A DNA stretch of 64,000 bases from Mesobacillus subterraneus (GTDB lineage Bacteria; Bacillota; Bacilli; Bacillales; Cytobacillaceae). Shown here in pieces: positions 52,983 to 62,881 of this stretch; position 1 is the first letter of the stretch; every line of letters starts with the position of its first letter. The stretch is from NCBI RefSeq assembly GCF_020524355.2, contig NZ_CP129019.1, positions 4,128,001-4,192,000 on the forward strand. The letters are read 5' to 3'. The notes beneath the pieces are model-generated. The model was given only the letters and a program-made list of their open reading frames with translations. It was not told where the DNA came from and did no database searches. Both the position numbers and the translations under genes were made by a program.

Positions 52983-53812
52983 TTTGCTCCCTCCAATGAA
53001 ACGATTTTTTTATTTGTCAGCTCTAGAGCTGCTTCTATACCTTTTTTCAGGTTATTCTTCGTTGTAAACTGGTTCAGGTCGATACCGAGATTCACAATCG
53101 TCTGTGCAATTTCAGGACGGATCCCTACAAGCATGCACTTGGCACCGATGAGCCGGACAGCATCAGCTGCCTGGATGATATGATGGGCAACCATCGTATC
53201 TACAACCGGAACGCCTGTAATATCGATCAGGACCACCTCGGAACGGTGTTTCACTGCCCCCTTAAGCAGATTCTCCATGATTTGCTTTGCACGCTCGGTA
53301 TCGATCGTACCGACTAATGGCATTACCGTGATTCCCTCAAACACCGGAATGAGCGGCGCCGAAAGCTCCTGCAAGGCAATTTTCTGGAGGGAAACCGTTC
53401 TTTCCCATGTGGATGAATATACACTGACGATTTCATTGTTCATCGGCGTTGACCAACGATCGAATTCATACACCATATCCATCTGATTTTCTGGTGTGAC
53501 GAGCCCCTCTTTTTGCAAGCCTTCAAACACAATCAGATTAAAGGTATGGAGCCCCTTTGTGACGAACGTCAATGGCCAGCCAAGCCTGACCACTTTTTCA
53601 GCAAAGTCGGTCAGCCTTTCATTATATTCTTCGCTCGTGCCTATAAAATTCGTAATGATCAGATCGATGAATTCCTTGCTTGTAGATTGAAAAACCCGAT
53701 CCGAAACAAGACGGATTACTCTATCATCTGCTTCTTCCTTCGTCCTATTTATCCATTGGTCCAGGATTTCTTCTTTATGAGCCTGGATATACTTAGAAAT
53801 TGTTTTATTCAT
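52979..53812 (-). CDS. rsbR: stressosome sensor RsbR (RsbRA)
   Basis: The 277-residue protein has a globin-like N-terminal domain (about 1-140) and a C-terminal STAS domain (about 155-265) with Thr172 (TIDTERA) and Thr206 (VVDTMVA), equal to Thr171 and Thr205 of B. subtilis RsbRA. It senses stress and sends RsbT to RsbU. First gene of the operon; no clear sigma-A promoter was fixed upstream. Confidence 0.94.
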   Translation of the reverse strand: MNKTISKYIQAHKEEILDQWINRTKEEADDRVIRLVSDRVFQSTSKEFIDLIITNFIGTSEEYNERLTDFAEKVVRLGWPLTFVTKGLHTFNLIVFEGLQKEGLVTPENQMDMVYEFDRWSTPMNNEIVSVYSSTWERTVSLQKIALQELSAPLIPVFEGITVMPLVGTIDTERAKQIMENLLKGAVKHRSEVVLIDITGVPVVDTMVAHHIIQAADAVRLIGAKCMLVGIRPEIAQTIVNLGIDLNQFTTKNNLKKGIEAALELTNKKIVSLEGAK

Positions 53813-54105
53813 TCCATCCTCCCCATTCTATCACAACAAAATTTTACATTACCCTTTTATGACCAATTGTAAACCAATTTTAAAACTGTAAATAAATATT
53901 CATAAATTCCTGAATTATATATCTCCATTTAATGATAACAGTTTCCTTTCGTCAAATAAAATCAACTTGTCGACAGGATTCAACGGATATCGCATGACAG
54001 ATATTCTTATTATTCCTTTTTTCTTGGATTCAATTTTATTGCTTTAAATATTTGTGCTGGTTTAGGAATGCGATTAGCAGAATACCTTTTGTGTCAGGCG
54101 AGTTA

Positions 54106-54521
54106 CCTGTCACGATTCCGAGCTTTTCTTGACAGCTTTTCCGCTTTCACAGACAAACCTGTCACGATTCCAGGCTTTTCTTGACAGCTTTTCCGCTTTC
54201 ACAGACAAACCTGTCACGATTCCGGGCTTTTCTTGACAGCTTTTCCGCTTCCACTGCCAAACCTGTCACGATTCTGAGCTTTTCTTGACAGCTTTTCCGC
54301 TTTCACAGACAAACCTGTCACGATTCCGGGCTTTTCTTGACAGCTTTTCCGCTTTCATAGACAAACCTGTCACGATTCCGGGCTTTTCTTGACAGCTTTT
54401 CCGCTTTCATAGACAAACCTGTCACGATTCCGGGCTTTTCTTGACAGCTTTTCCGCTTTCACTGCCAAACCTGTCACGATTCTGAGCTTTTCTTGACAGC
54501 TTTTCACTCGATAGTCCTAAA
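54106..54521. repeat. 52-bp tandem repeats, eight units
   Basis: Units start at 54106, 54158, 54210, 54262, 54314, 54366, 54418 and 54470. Each holds CTGTCACGATTC and GCTTTTCTTGACAG, then CTTTTCCGCTTTC. CTGTCA and TGACAG form an inverted pair across 17 bases. Units differ in a few bases. The array is in a 904-base gap between rsbR and ndoA; no gene is in it. Confidence 0.93.
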
Positions 54522-54579
54522 CCTGTCACACAACCCCAGCTTTTCACTTCCATAACCAGCCCAATCATCCCGGGCAACT

Positions 54580-54611
54580 AAAAAAGAGACAAGCCGCTAA
54601 GCTTGCCTCTC
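54580..54611 (-). terminator. second terminator downstream of ndoA
   Basis: Sense AGAGGCAAGC-TTAGCG-GCTTGTCTCT followed by TTTTTAG. It stops transcription from the alr-ndo region before the repeats. Confidence 0.82.
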
Positions 54612-54683
54612 CACACAGGAAAACATCCGTTTTTATTTTATGGTTATGTATAAGGCCTGCTCGCAGGCCAGGTGATCGGTTAC

Positions 54684-54709
54684 AAAAAAACGCTCCATTA
54701 AAGAGCGTG
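54684..54709 (-). terminator. ndoA terminator
   Basis: Sense ACGCTC-TTTAATG-GAGCGT followed by TTTTTTT, just downstream of ndoA. Confidence 0.85.
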
Positions 54710-54716
54710 CTGTTCA

Positions 54717-55067
54717 TTAAAATTCAATAAGACCTAAACTTACCTGAAGGGCTTCATCCACTTTTTCCATCATTTCGTCATCGAGATGGGTAATTTTATC
54801 GGTTAGGCGCTGTTTGTCAATTGTGCGTATTTGTTCCAATAAGATGACCGAATCTCGTTCAAAACCGTACCGCTTCGCATCAATTTCTACGTGTGTTGGA
54901 AGCTTGGCTTTTTGGATCTGTGCTGTGATCGCTGCGATAATGACTGTGGGACTAAACCGATTCCCGATGTCGTTTTGGATGACCAGGACAGGACGAACTC
55001 CGCCTTGCTCTGAACCAACAACTGGGGATAGGTCCGCAAAATAGACGTCACCACGTTTGACAATCAA
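54717..55067 (-). CDS. ndoA: mRNA interferase EndoA (MazF/PemK family)
   Basis: EndoA cuts mRNA at UACAU-type sites in B. subtilis. The 116-residue toxin reads [20 protein letters not shown] and [17 protein letters not shown]. It is 4 bases after the antitoxin gene. Synteny with sigB operon and alr is as in B. subtilis. Confidence 0.96.
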   Translation of the reverse strand: MIVKRGDVYFADLSPVVGSEQGGVRPVLVIQNDIGNRFSPTVIIAAITAQIQKAKLPTHVEIDAKRYGFERDSVILLEQIRTIDKQRLTDKITHLDDEMMEKVDEALQVSLGLIEF

Positions 55068-55071
55068 AGGA

Positions 55072-55353
55072 TTATCCTCCGCTGACTAGACGTTCAACTG
55101 TGTGTTCTGCCTCGTATTCTGCTTGAAATGCTTCAGATGCAATGGTCAGATTAATTTTGACCATTTCCATATAGCCACGTCTCATGGATTCACGAATTTG
55201 TCTCTTTTTCTTCTCACGCAAGAACATTTTTGTAGCCTGATAAATAAATTCGCTGCGGTTTACGTTCTCTTGCTTAACAAATCCATCTAGTTCACTTAAA
55301 AGATGCTGCGGTAACTTTACCAAAATCTCCGTTGTTGCGCTGGATTCAGACAC
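55072..55353 (-). CDS. ndoAI: EndoAI antitoxin
   Basis: The 93-residue ribbon-helix-helix antitoxin has [16 protein letters not shown] and the C-terminal toxin-binding [13 protein letters not shown]. The GTG start at 55353 is chosen because GGAGG is 9 bases upstream and it gives the B. subtilis N terminus SES; an ATG two codons earlier is too near that site. Confidence 0.94.
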   Translation of the reverse strand: MSESSATTEILVKLPQHLLSELDGFVKQENVNRSEFIYQATKMFLREKKKRQIRESMRRGYMEMVKINLTIASEAFQAEYEAEHTVERLVSGG

Positions 55354-55546
55354 AAACATACACCTCCACCATCATCACTACATACCATTATTAAGTTCGT
55401 TATCTCTCTACCATTTCTAATCTTATCACTATTTATGCAAGATGCAAAGATAAATCCGCAATTCTTCAGTATTATCCGCCTAAAAAATAGTGTTTTATTC
55501 AGGTTATTAGCCAAATTAAACAGGTTTGTTAATTATTGGTCGTGTC

Positions 55547-56704
55547 TTATAACAGCGAATTGTTTAAATCGACTACTTTGCCGTCCTGCCTGTACAGACG
55601 CGGGACTCTAGAAGAAATGATGCATGGGACTTCGTAGTTGATTGTTTCTAGCTTGCTGGCAATCTCATTGATCGAGATTGTCTCTTCTCCCTGGCTGCCA
55701 ATCAGGGTCGCGATTGTCCCCACCGGAACTTCATTCGGAAGCTTCACCATGCATTGATCCATGCAAATACGCCCTATGATGGGCGATCTTTTGCCATCAA
55801 CCAGCACTTCCTGCCCTTGAAGTCTGCGTATCCATCCATCAGCATACCCAATTGGGAGCGTCCCTACCCAAATTTCTTCTGGCGCTTCATAGGTTGCTCC
55901 GTAGCTGACTTTTTCACCTTTTTCCAGCTTCTTCACATGCACGAGACGCGAATGGAGCGTGAACGCTTCCTGCAAATCAACGGGTAACTCCGGTTGTATT
56001 TCCATTGATGGCGGCAGTCCATACATGGCGATTCCTACTCTAACAGCATTGAACTGTGCTTCTTCATGCATCAGGGCTGCAGCACTATTGCTGCTGTGTA
56101 CAACAGATGGCTGCTTTTCCATTGAGCTGAGCATTTCCCGGAACAATGCGAGCTGCTTGTTAAAATACGCATCATCTAATTCATCCGCTGTTGCGTAGTG
56201 AGTGTAGATTCCATGAAGCTGTAACCTCTCATCTTCTTCAATCAGTCTTTCTGCTGCCTTCAATTCCTCAACTGACCGAATCCCTATCCGTCCCATTCCT
56301 GTATCTATTTTTATATGAAGCATAAGGGTTGAATCCTTTTTCAGTACATCTTGCGCTCTCGCCAGCCATTCCTCCTGGAAAACGGTCAGAATGATCCCTT
56401 CTTCAGCGGCGATATTCACATCCTCTGGTCTGCTTGCACCAAGTACAAGAATCGGAGCAGTAATCCCTTTTTTCCTTAACGCGAGTGCCTCATCCATGAA
56501 CGCCACCGCAAGCATGGATGCTCCCGCTTTCAATGCCGCCTCGGCCACCTGCGAATCTCCGTGTCCGTAGGCATTGGCTTTCACAACTGCAATAAATTCA
56601 ACATCTTCAGGCAGATGCCCCTTGATCTCTTTTACATTTCTTTTGACTCGATCCAGGTCAACTTCGTCCCATGTATCACGGTAAAAAAATCCTTGCTCCT
56701 CCAA
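55547..56704 (-). CDS. alr: alanine racemase
   Basis: Alr makes D-alanine for the cell wall. The enzyme has PLP lysine in [11 protein letters not shown] (about 45), and the second active base Tyr in [10 protein letters not shown] (about 265). The start is uncertain: TTG at 56704 has GTGGAG 6 bases upstream (385 aa); an open frame begins at TTG 56725. It lies downstream of ydcC and upstream of ndoAI. Confidence 0.95.
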   Translation of the reverse strand: MEEQGFFYRDTWDEVDLDRVKRNVKEIKGHLPEDVEFIAVVKANAYGHGDSQVAEAALKAGASMLAVAFMDEALALRKKGITAPILVLGASRPEDVNIAAEEGIILTVFQEEWLARAQDVLKKDSTLMLHIKIDTGMGRIGIRSVEELKAAERLIEEDERLQLHGIYTHYATADELDDAYFNKQLALFREMLSSMEKQPSVVHSSNSAAALMHEEAQFNAVRVGIAMYGLPPSMEIQPELPVDLQEAFTLHSRLVHVKKLEKGEKVSYGATYEAPEEIWVGTLPIGYADGWIRRLQGQEVLVDGKRSPIIGRICMDQCMVKLPNEVPVGTIATLIGSQGEETISINEIASKLETINYEVPCIISSRVPRLYRQDGKVVDLNNSLL

Positions 56705-56864
56705 CGAAAACTCCACTTCCTTCAACCCGAACGTTATTTATATTGTTTTATTATCAAACCGAAAGAACTCATTGTCAAATGGATAATATATACGGATTTT
56801 TGAACAGAAAGTTTGCGGGGGAGACACGTGGATTGAACTGCCACACTATTTATTCCGAAAAAAA

Positions 56865-56965
56865 TAGATATATTCCTTAAAAGCGGATAATATTCCTTAA
56901 AACCCGCATTATATTCCTTAAAATCAAATTTTTTCCTTAAAACTCTCATTATATTCCTGAATCCA
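56865..56965. repeat. short direct repeats (ATTCCTTAAAA)
   Basis: ATATTCCTTAAAA or TTTTCCTTAAAA or TATTCCTGA occurs five to six times in about 100 bases between alr and ydcC. Spacing is about 18-22 bp. Confidence 0.7.
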
Positions 56966-56998
56966 TAAAAAAACAGTCCCAGGTTACACTGAGCCTGC
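56966..56998 (-). terminator. ydcC terminator
   Basis: Sense CAGGCTCAG-TGTAAC-CTGGGACTG followed by TTTTTTT, with one mismatch in the stem. Confidence 0.75.
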
Positions 56999-57008
56999 AT
57001 TAGGAATC

Positions 57009-58022
57009 TTATTTTTCCATATCAGCCAATACCGATTTAGCTACCATTTCCAATTCTTCTGGTGATAGATCTGTTGAAGCCAGCATATAATCGACTCCAA
57101 GGTGGGTCCATGAAACTGAGGTTTCATTCATCGCACCAATTGTGAACCCAAGATCGACTGGCTTTCCTGTCATCTTGATCGCAGATGACATTGCAGGCAT
57201 CGCGTCTGCTTTCTCCTGGATCAGCGTGAAGGATTTTTCACCGTCATATGTGAGTACCACGCGCTTTCCGTTCTCTGTCGTGATTTCCTTTTCATCAATT
57301 AAAGTCACGCCTGGAATTTCTGCGACTGGATATTTCACAGTGAATTCTTTATCTTCTACATCCGCCATAACCGGTACCTCAAGCTGTGCACCTGTCATGT
57401 TTTTCTTCATATCAAACGCATCTTTGTCAAAGCTTGCGTCGAATTTTACATCGGAGAATTCAACCGTAACGAGCGAATTCCGGTCAGGGTCCATCACCTT
57501 GACGCTGACTGGCGCCAGGTTCTTTTTGTTCAGCTTGATTTCCTGGATCGGAAGCATTTTGTTGTTCTGATATCTTGTTTTCGTTTCGAACACATAATGT
57601 TCCTTCGTCGCCGAGAATTTTGCTTGCTTATCCTCGAGAATATCCATGATTAAAGATTCGTAAAGGTACGCCTGGCTGCTGTTTTTCGGCCATTCGCTCT
57701 GGAATTTGAAGCTTTTGTTAAGGGCAGGCGTCAGAACAAAAACTCCTTCTTCATTCCTGAGGATCATCTGGCTCTGGTCCTTCTGGGCATTCTTTAAGTT
57801 CACGCGGTAAAATGACGGATCTTTATGCCAAATCTCCACATCATACACTTGCGGCTCGGTACCCATTTGCAATGTCATCTTTGCCTTGGCCTTGTAGCTC
57901 TTCAGATCTTCGAGCGTTCCATCCAACTCCTTAACCACAGATTCCTGTGATTTCGTACCGCAGGCAGCCAGAGCAAAAACAACCATGAGCCCGGCGAGAA
58001 GCAGCAATAACCTTTTCTTCAT
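57009..58022 (-). CDS. ydcC: LolA-like lipoprotein (YdcC)
   Basis: The 337-residue product has a lipoprotein signal (MKKRLLLLLAGLMVVFALAAC, lipobox Cys21) and a beta-rich LolA/LppX-like fold (VYDVEIWHKDPSFYRVNL). In B. subtilis YdcC is a sporulation-linked lipoprotein. The start at 58022 follows AAGGGG; an earlier in-frame ATG is less likely. Confidence 0.9.
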   Translation of the reverse strand: MKKRLLLLLAGLMVVFALAACGTKSQESVVKELDGTLEDLKSYKAKAKMTLQMGTEPQVYDVEIWHKDPSFYRVNLKNAQKDQSQMILRNEEGVFVLTPALNKSFKFQSEWPKNSSQAYLYESLIMDILEDKQAKFSATKEHYVFETKTRYQNNKMLPIQEIKLNKKNLAPVSVKVMDPDRNSLVTVEFSDVKFDASFDKDAFDMKKNMTGAQLEVPVMADVEDKEFTVKYPVAEIPGVTLIDEKEITTENGKRVVLTYDGEKSFTLIQEKADAMPAMSSAIKMTGKPVDLGFTIGAMNETSVSWTHLGVDYMLASTDLSPEELEMVAKSVLADMEK

Positions 58023-58213
58023 TCTTCCAACCCCTTTTAGTCTCATTTAAACGTGTAAAGGGAAAGAAAGGACAGGAATAAGACACTGGCTGCAAAATTG
58101 CTTGAGTAGTCTTTGTGCAGCCTTGTTCTCGCCGCCCTAGCCTTGTCTCCCTTACTGCATTATGAATATATGAGACAACCTGGGCGAATATGCCCCCGGG
58201 ACCCGACAAGCTT

Positions 58214-58567
58214 TTAAATTTTTTCGATGACCACCTGCGCAATAGCGTATTGTTCACTGTGTGAAATGGAGAGGTGGACTCCCCCCACATAAGGCTTCGT
58301 CACAATAGGACGGCCGTTTGGGTCGGATTCTATTTCGATATCCATGAAGGACAATTCCTTGCCGATGCCAGTACCTTTCGCCTTAGAAAAAGCCTCTTTT
58401 GCCGCCCAGCGACCGGCAAGGAATTCCATTCCCCTCCGTTCATTATATCGCCTGTAAACTTCCCTTTCTTTTTCCGTTAAAACTCGTTCTGGAAAACGCG
58501 GCTGAGATTCAACCAGCTTGCGGATCCGCTCAATTTCGACTATATCGATTCCCGTTCCGATGATCAT
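58214..58567 (-). CDS. acpS: holo-[acyl-carrier-protein] synthase
   Basis: AcpS adds the phosphopantetheine arm to acyl carrier protein. The 117-residue enzyme has Asp8 in IGTGIDIVEI and Glu58 in GRWAAKEAFSKA, both magnesium ligands. GGGAG precedes the start. It sits between ydcC and the rhomboid gene as in B. subtilis. Confidence 0.97.
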   Translation of the reverse strand: MIIGTGIDIVEIERIRKLVESQPRFPERVLTEKEREVYRRYNERRGMEFLAGRWAAKEAFSKAKGTGIGKELSFMDIEIESDPNGRPIVTKPYVGGVHLSISHSEQYAIAQVVIEKI

Positions 58568-58726
58568 TTTCCAAGCTCCCTTCTAAAAAAGATGAATCCA
58601 GCATAGAAAATAGTGTACAACTTTCGCCGATTAAGGCTATCCTTAAAATTAGAACTTTTACGCATAAACGAACTCTTTATTTACAAATATCCGAGCCTCG
58701 CAATAATGAGGACCGAGGAGGTTTCT

Positions 58727-59311
58727 ATGTTTACAAGAACTGAAAGCTTGCGTGACTTCATTAGGCTTTACCCGGTAATTACAATAATCATTACCATCCA
58801 TATCTTATTATACCTGCTGACGGCATTGCCAATTTTTCCGAGTAAATACCTGTTTGAACTTTTAGCAGGTGTGAACCTGTATGTTGTGAACGGCGAGTAT
58901 TGGCGGCTTGTCACACCCATTTTCATGCATGCAGGGTTTGCGCATATGCTATTCAACAGCTTTTCACTCGTCCTGTTCGCCCCGGCACTCGAGCAGCTGC
59001 TTGGGAAAACTAAATTCATCCTGCTCTATCTATTTACAGGAATCGCTGCAAACATCGCCACACTGATCCTTGAGCCGCTGACATATACACATGTTGGCTC
59101 AAGCGGGGCAATCTTCGGGCTGTTCGGTTTCTATATTTCTATCATTATGTTCCGAAAAACGATGATGTCCCGTGAAAACTCCCAGACGATTATGACCATC
59201 GCCATCATTGCCATAGTGATGACATTCGTCCAATCGAACATCAATATTACTGCTCATATCTTTGGAATGCTCGCAGGCTTCCTGACTGGAGCAGCTACTT
59301 ACAGAAGATAA
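58727..59311 (+). CDS. ydcA: rhomboid family intramembrane serine protease (YdcA)
   Basis: The 194-residue membrane protease has six segments, catalytic Ser126 in GSSGAIFG and His177 in TAHIFGM. Substrates are unknown. The start at 58727 (MFTRTESL) follows GAGGAGG; the frame is open upstream without a ribosome site. It is divergent from acpS. Confidence 0.93.
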   Translation: MFTRTESLRDFIRLYPVITIIITIHILLYLLTALPIFPSKYLFELLAGVNLYVVNGEYWRLVTPIFMHAGFAHMLFNSFSLVLFAPALEQLLGKTKFILLYLFTGIAANIATLILEPLTYTHVGSSGAIFGLFGFYISIIMFRKTMMSRENSQTIMTIAIIAIVMTFVQSNINITAHIFGMLAGFLTGAATYRR

Positions 59312-59318
59312 TAGAGTT

Positions 59319-59347
59319 TTAAAAAAGCGCCTAATCGGCGCTTTTTT
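59319..59347. terminator. bidirectional terminator ydcA/ydbT
   Basis: AAAAAAGCGCC-TAATC-GGCGCTTTTTTC, with A and T tails on both sides between convergent genes. Confidence 0.9.
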
Positions 59348-59349
59348 CT

Positions 59350-60798
59350 TTATTCCGCGGTTTCATGCGAATACCAACGATACATCCTGTCGACGTGCTT
59401 TTTCTCCAGGTCAATGACTTTACCGCCGGCACCGCCATGACCAGATTTAACAATTGCCTCGACGGTGGCGAGATTCTTTTTCCGCTGAAAAAAGCTTTCT
59501 TTGACGCTGAAGGACTGGACTTTATTTTTCCTCATATACACTGTATTCTTGACAATATTCCGGTATCGAAAGGTCAGCATTCCCTGATCAAGGCTCCAGC
59601 CCGCGTCCTTGTAATTAAGGTAGGACCATAATGCCGATATAGGAAGCAGAATCAGTGCGGCATAGCCCCATGGCTTCAAAAACCAGATAGCAGCAATAAT
59701 GATCGGCAGCGTGAAAAGCCATCCTTTCAATAAATATCTGCTGTAGTCCCGTTTGGGTGCAGGTGATAAATCGACTCGGAAGTGGTACTCAGTCAAATGC
59801 GGTTCAAGTAAGCCAGGGATTTTTCTTTTTTTCACGATTGGCAGAATAAGAACCTTCGAACTTTCCTGATCTAATGCCGATCCGCCTGCGCTTTCTACAT
59901 AAGCCGAAGCATAGCCTAGAGGCTGCCTGACGAAATTCTCGCTGATCCGGACAGCCTGGATTCGATTAAGCGGAATCGTAAACTGGCGCTTTTCCAACAA
60001 TCCGCGTGTGATGACAAGGTCATTATCCACTTTTCTTACGGTAAAATTAGCGTATTTTAGCATCGTGCCAAACAGCGCGATCATCCAAGCAAGCAGGAAA
60101 CCGATAAAAACCACGACACTGATAAAAACAACACCGTTTTGGACAAAGTTCTCGACTCCATCAAATATCTGCTCATAAGGAATGAATTCTTCAAATTGAA
60201 ATACGAACGCAAACACAGCGGAAATGACAACACCGACTCCGCCTGATGTAGTCGCCAGCATCAATAACTCTGAAACCGACATTTTATATAGAAGGTCATC
60301 GGATGATTGCGGCTCTTCATCTCCTTGGAGGATTTGGCCTGATTTTTTAATGGATACCAGATAATCATGGATTGCGTGTGCATCCTGCTTTGTAATCGCC
60401 GTGAGGACCGCCTCTCCATCTTGCAGTCCCATTCCACCTGAGCCAGCTGTCTCCACCTTCACCTTCACAAGACCGAACAGCCGCTGTAAAATCCCTTCTG
60501 ACAGATCAAGGCTTTGGATCCGGTCGAATGGAATATAGCGCTTTTTCCTGACGATCAATCCATATTCAATACGCAATTCACCTTGCTCGATGCGATATGT
60601 AAATCTGTACCACGACAAAACTCCATAAACTAACACCAGCACGACAACACCAATGGAACCAAAGAAGTAAAACAGATCCCAATCCGTTCCCCTGCTCCCA
60701 AAAACAACGAAAATGAGGAAAGGGATGATCATTTCTTTCAGCTGGCGCAATCCATTGACGACAGCGGCGATCGGATGCAGCCTTTTCGGATCAGACAT
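59350..60798 (-). CDS. ydbT: bPH2 (PH) domain membrane protein YdbT
   Basis: The 482-residue protein has paired membrane segments and three bacterial PH-2 domains (YRIEQGELRIEYGLIV, VDNDLVITRGLLEKRQFT, LDQGMLTFRYRNI). In B. subtilis the ydbS-ydbT pair is linked to resistance to amylolysin-type lantibiotics. The start at 60798 overlaps the ydbS stop by 8 bases. Confidence 0.9.
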   Translation of the reverse strand: MSDPKRLHPIAAVVNGLRQLKEMIIPFLIFVVFGSRGTDWDLFYFFGSIGVVVLVLVYGVLSWYRFTYRIEQGELRIEYGLIVRKKRYIPFDRIQSLDLSEGILQRLFGLVKVKVETAGSGGMGLQDGEAVLTAITKQDAHAIHDYLVSIKKSGQILQGDEEPQSSDDLLYKMSVSELLMLATTSGGVGVVISAVFAFVFQFEEFIPYEQIFDGVENFVQNGVVFISVVVFIGFLLAWMIALFGTMLKYANFTVRKVDNDLVITRGLLEKRQFTIPLNRIQAVRISENFVRQPLGYASAYVESAGGSALDQESSKVLILPIVKKRKIPGLLEPHLTEYHFRVDLSPAPKRDYSRYLLKGWLFTLPIIIAAIWFLKPWGYAALILLPISALWSYLNYKDAGWSLDQGMLTFRYRNIVKNTVYMRKNKVQSFSVKESFFQRKKNLATVEAIVKSGHGGAGGKVIDLEKKHVDRMYRWYSHETAE

Positions 60799-61273
60799 CT
60801 TCATCCGCCACCCTTGCAAGTCTTGAAATGGAAATCCTCAAGTTTTCGGCTTCCTCCATATCAAGCGCAGGTATTTCATGGACAGTCGCAGCCGTCGAAA
60901 CCGTTACTGTTGATAAACGATATTTTCTTAACAGAGGACCTTGCTGTGTATCAACATGCTGGACACGGATCATCGGAATGAGCGTCCTTTTTATGATGAA
61001 TACACCATATTGAAGTTCAATTTCCTGCTCCCTCACTTCATAACGCCAGCGTTTCCAGCGCAAGGTCGGCAATAACAGGATAAATAAATAGCTATATACA
61101 ACAGCCACAGCTATAGCTGCAGCGATAATCCATTTAGGAAAACCAAAAAATATCGTAATGGCGATCAAACCGCCCGCTAATACCCATACCACAAGGGAAT
61201 GAAGTGTTGCGGCAATTTTCCAGACAGTCAATGCCTGCTCGGAAATCCGCTTTTGCGGCTCAGAAATCGTCAT
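60791..61273 (-). CDS. ydbS: bPH2 (PH) domain membrane protein YdbS
   Basis: The 160-residue protein has two N-terminal membrane segments (about 25-70) and one bPH2 domain (VREQEIELQYGVFIIKRTLIP). Start at 61273 follows GGGAGGAGA. Partner of ydbT. Confidence 0.9.
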   Translation of the reverse strand: MTISEPQKRISEQALTVWKIAATLHSLVVWVLAGGLIAITIFFGFPKWIIAAAIAVAVVYSYLFILLLPTLRWKRWRYEVREQEIELQYGVFIIKRTLIPMIRVQHVDTQQGPLLRKYRLSTVTVSTAATVHEIPALDMEEAENLRISISRLARVADEDV

Positions 61274-61373
61274 AAAGTCTCCTCCCATTTTTCCAATTAA
61301 TAGCACCTTCCTAAGTATACAACAACCATACATATGAATGGCACTATATTGGAGGAAAATGAGTTATGCGGAA

Positions 61374-62339
61374 TTATTTTAACATGAAACTGCTCCCATC
61401 AATCACTTCAACTTCCGGCATTTGCTTCATTTCTTCAGCAAGTTTGAACAGAGCAAGGTCCTTCTTTTTTGCTTCGATCATGCAGTGGATTTCAGGGACT
61501 GAGCCTTTGATGCCGTTAAGGAAATCCATGAACATGTCAGCATCCACGTATTCGGCATGCGCCCGAAACTCTTTTTCCGAACGAGGACTTGAAATATGCA
61601 TTTTCACTGGCAGCTTCGAGTGTTCCCATGTCCCGACAATTCGCCCCCATTGTTCCTGCCAGTTTACGTCCTCATGATGGGCCAGGTGATGGTGATAATC
61701 GAACACTAGCGGTATTGCAAGCTTCTCGCACAGGTAAAGAGTATCATGGAGCGTGAACGATGTATCATCATTTTCAAGGATGATCATGTCTTGCAGACTG
61801 GTTGAAACGAGTCCCCAATTATGAATGAATTGTTCAAGCGCTTTTTCCCGGTTTTCATAAACGCCGCCGACATGGAGGACACATCGATGCTCAGGATCGA
61901 TTCCCATCCCCTTCAATAATGCGTGATGCATCGCCAGCGTCTTGATTGAATTGTTCAGCGTGTCCGTCTTCAATGTATTCAGCAAGACAAAATGGTCCGG
62001 GTGAAAATCAACACGCATCGGATTTTCCTGCAAAAAATCTCCTATATCCTTTAATGGTTCTTTTAACGCGCGCATATACTTCCAGTCTGATAGCTCTTCA
62101 TGATTGGCAAGAGGAATCAACCTCGAGCTCAGCCGAAAAAAATGAATATCGTTTGCTTTACTATGCCTTAATAGGCGCAGGCAGTTTTCAAGATTGGAGG
62201 TTGCGATTCTCTCCAGCTTATTAATGGACGCATCCCTATCTTTGATTCCCTGGAATTGTTTGAAAGTCATTGTCTGTGACGGCGAAGCATTCTTCAATTC
62301 CTCGCTCATCGCCACATAACCAAGCCTGACAATCGTCAT
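61374..62339 (-). CDS. uvsE: UV damage endonuclease UvsE/UvdE
   Basis: The 321-residue TIM-barrel endonuclease starts base-damage repair by nicking next to UV photoproducts. Family motifs are RLGYVAMS, IHFFRLSSRLIPL, LENDDTSFT, and FDYHHHLAH with metal histidines. Start at 62339 has AGAGGTGG upstream. Adjacent to ydbS. Confidence 0.93.
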   Translation of the reverse strand: MTIVRLGYVAMSEELKNASPSQTMTFKQFQGIKDRDASINKLERIATSNLENCLRLLRHSKANDIHFFRLSSRLIPLANHEELSDWKYMRALKEPLKDIGDFLQENPMRVDFHPDHFVLLNTLKTDTLNNSIKTLAMHHALLKGMGIDPEHRCVLHVGGVYENREKALEQFIHNWGLVSTSLQDMIILENDDTSFTLHDTLYLCEKLAIPLVFDYHHHLAHHEDVNWQEQWGRIVGTWEHSKLPVKMHISSPRSEKEFRAHAEYVDADMFMDFLNGIKGSVPEIHCMIEAKKKDLALFKLAEEMKQMPEVEVIDGSSFMLK

Positions 62340-62429
62340 ATTAGCCACCTCTCGTTTTTATAGGTAGTATGCCCAGGTTTGGTCGATGTTGGACTGGTAA
62401 AATTAATGCTTAGAAGGGGTTGGTCGATA

Positions 62430-62525
62430 TATTTCGGAATGTGATCGAATTATTTCGAAAAGTAGTCGAATTATCTTGGAATGGGGTCAAATTATTTCGA
62501 AAAGCGGTCGAATTATCCCAAATAA
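62430..62525. repeat. short direct repeats (TCGAATTATTTCG)
   Basis: GATCGAATTATTTCGAAAAG or close forms occur four to five times in about 95 bases between uvsE and copy D of the dispersed repeat. TTCGAA is palindromic within each unit. Confidence 0.75.
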
Positions 62526-62658
62526 CAGCTGAATATTTACCATTTAGTCAATGTGAAGCCGCTATGACAGCTAAATTTAGTGATTCTGGATGAAAATGAT
62601 TCATTTGAATCCTTAATGCATGTAAGAAGTTCAGCTTTCCGTAAAAAATTCCAGAACA

Positions 62659-62778
62659 AGAAGCGCAAGCGCCTCGTTCAGCCCCGACAAGCGATGGAGG
62701 GCCGACCAGTGAAGTCGTTCTTTGACTTCACCTGAGCGGACCGAAGCGACTTGAGGGGCTAGGCGCTGGAGCTGGATT
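62659..62778 (+). repeat. dispersed intergenic repeat, copy D
   Basis: AAGCGCAAGCGCCTCGTTC, GACAAGCGATGGAGG, AGTGAAGTCGTTCTTTGAC, GGACCGAAGCGACTTG, AGGGGCTAGGCGCTGGAG, the same order as copies A and B. A perfect DnaA box (TTATCCACA) follows at 62795-62803. Confidence 0.87.
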
Positions 62779-62835
62779 ATGAAAACCCGTATAGTTATCC
62801 ACATTAAAATTTACTTTATAATTTCCTAGTGAATA

Positions 62836-62869
62836 AAAAAAACCCGGTTTAGTTAACTAAACCGAGTTT
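62836..62869 (-). terminator. cshA terminator
   Basis: Sense AACTCGGTTTAGT-TAACTA-AACCGGGTT followed by TTTTTTA, just downstream of cshA. Gap 62340-62881 otherwise holds only the repeats listed. Confidence 0.9.
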
Positions 62870-62881
62870 GTGGTGTTTATT

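Noticed and set aside
54106..54521. CRISPR array
   Set aside because: The whole 52-bp unit repeats; there are no unique spacers and no cas genes.
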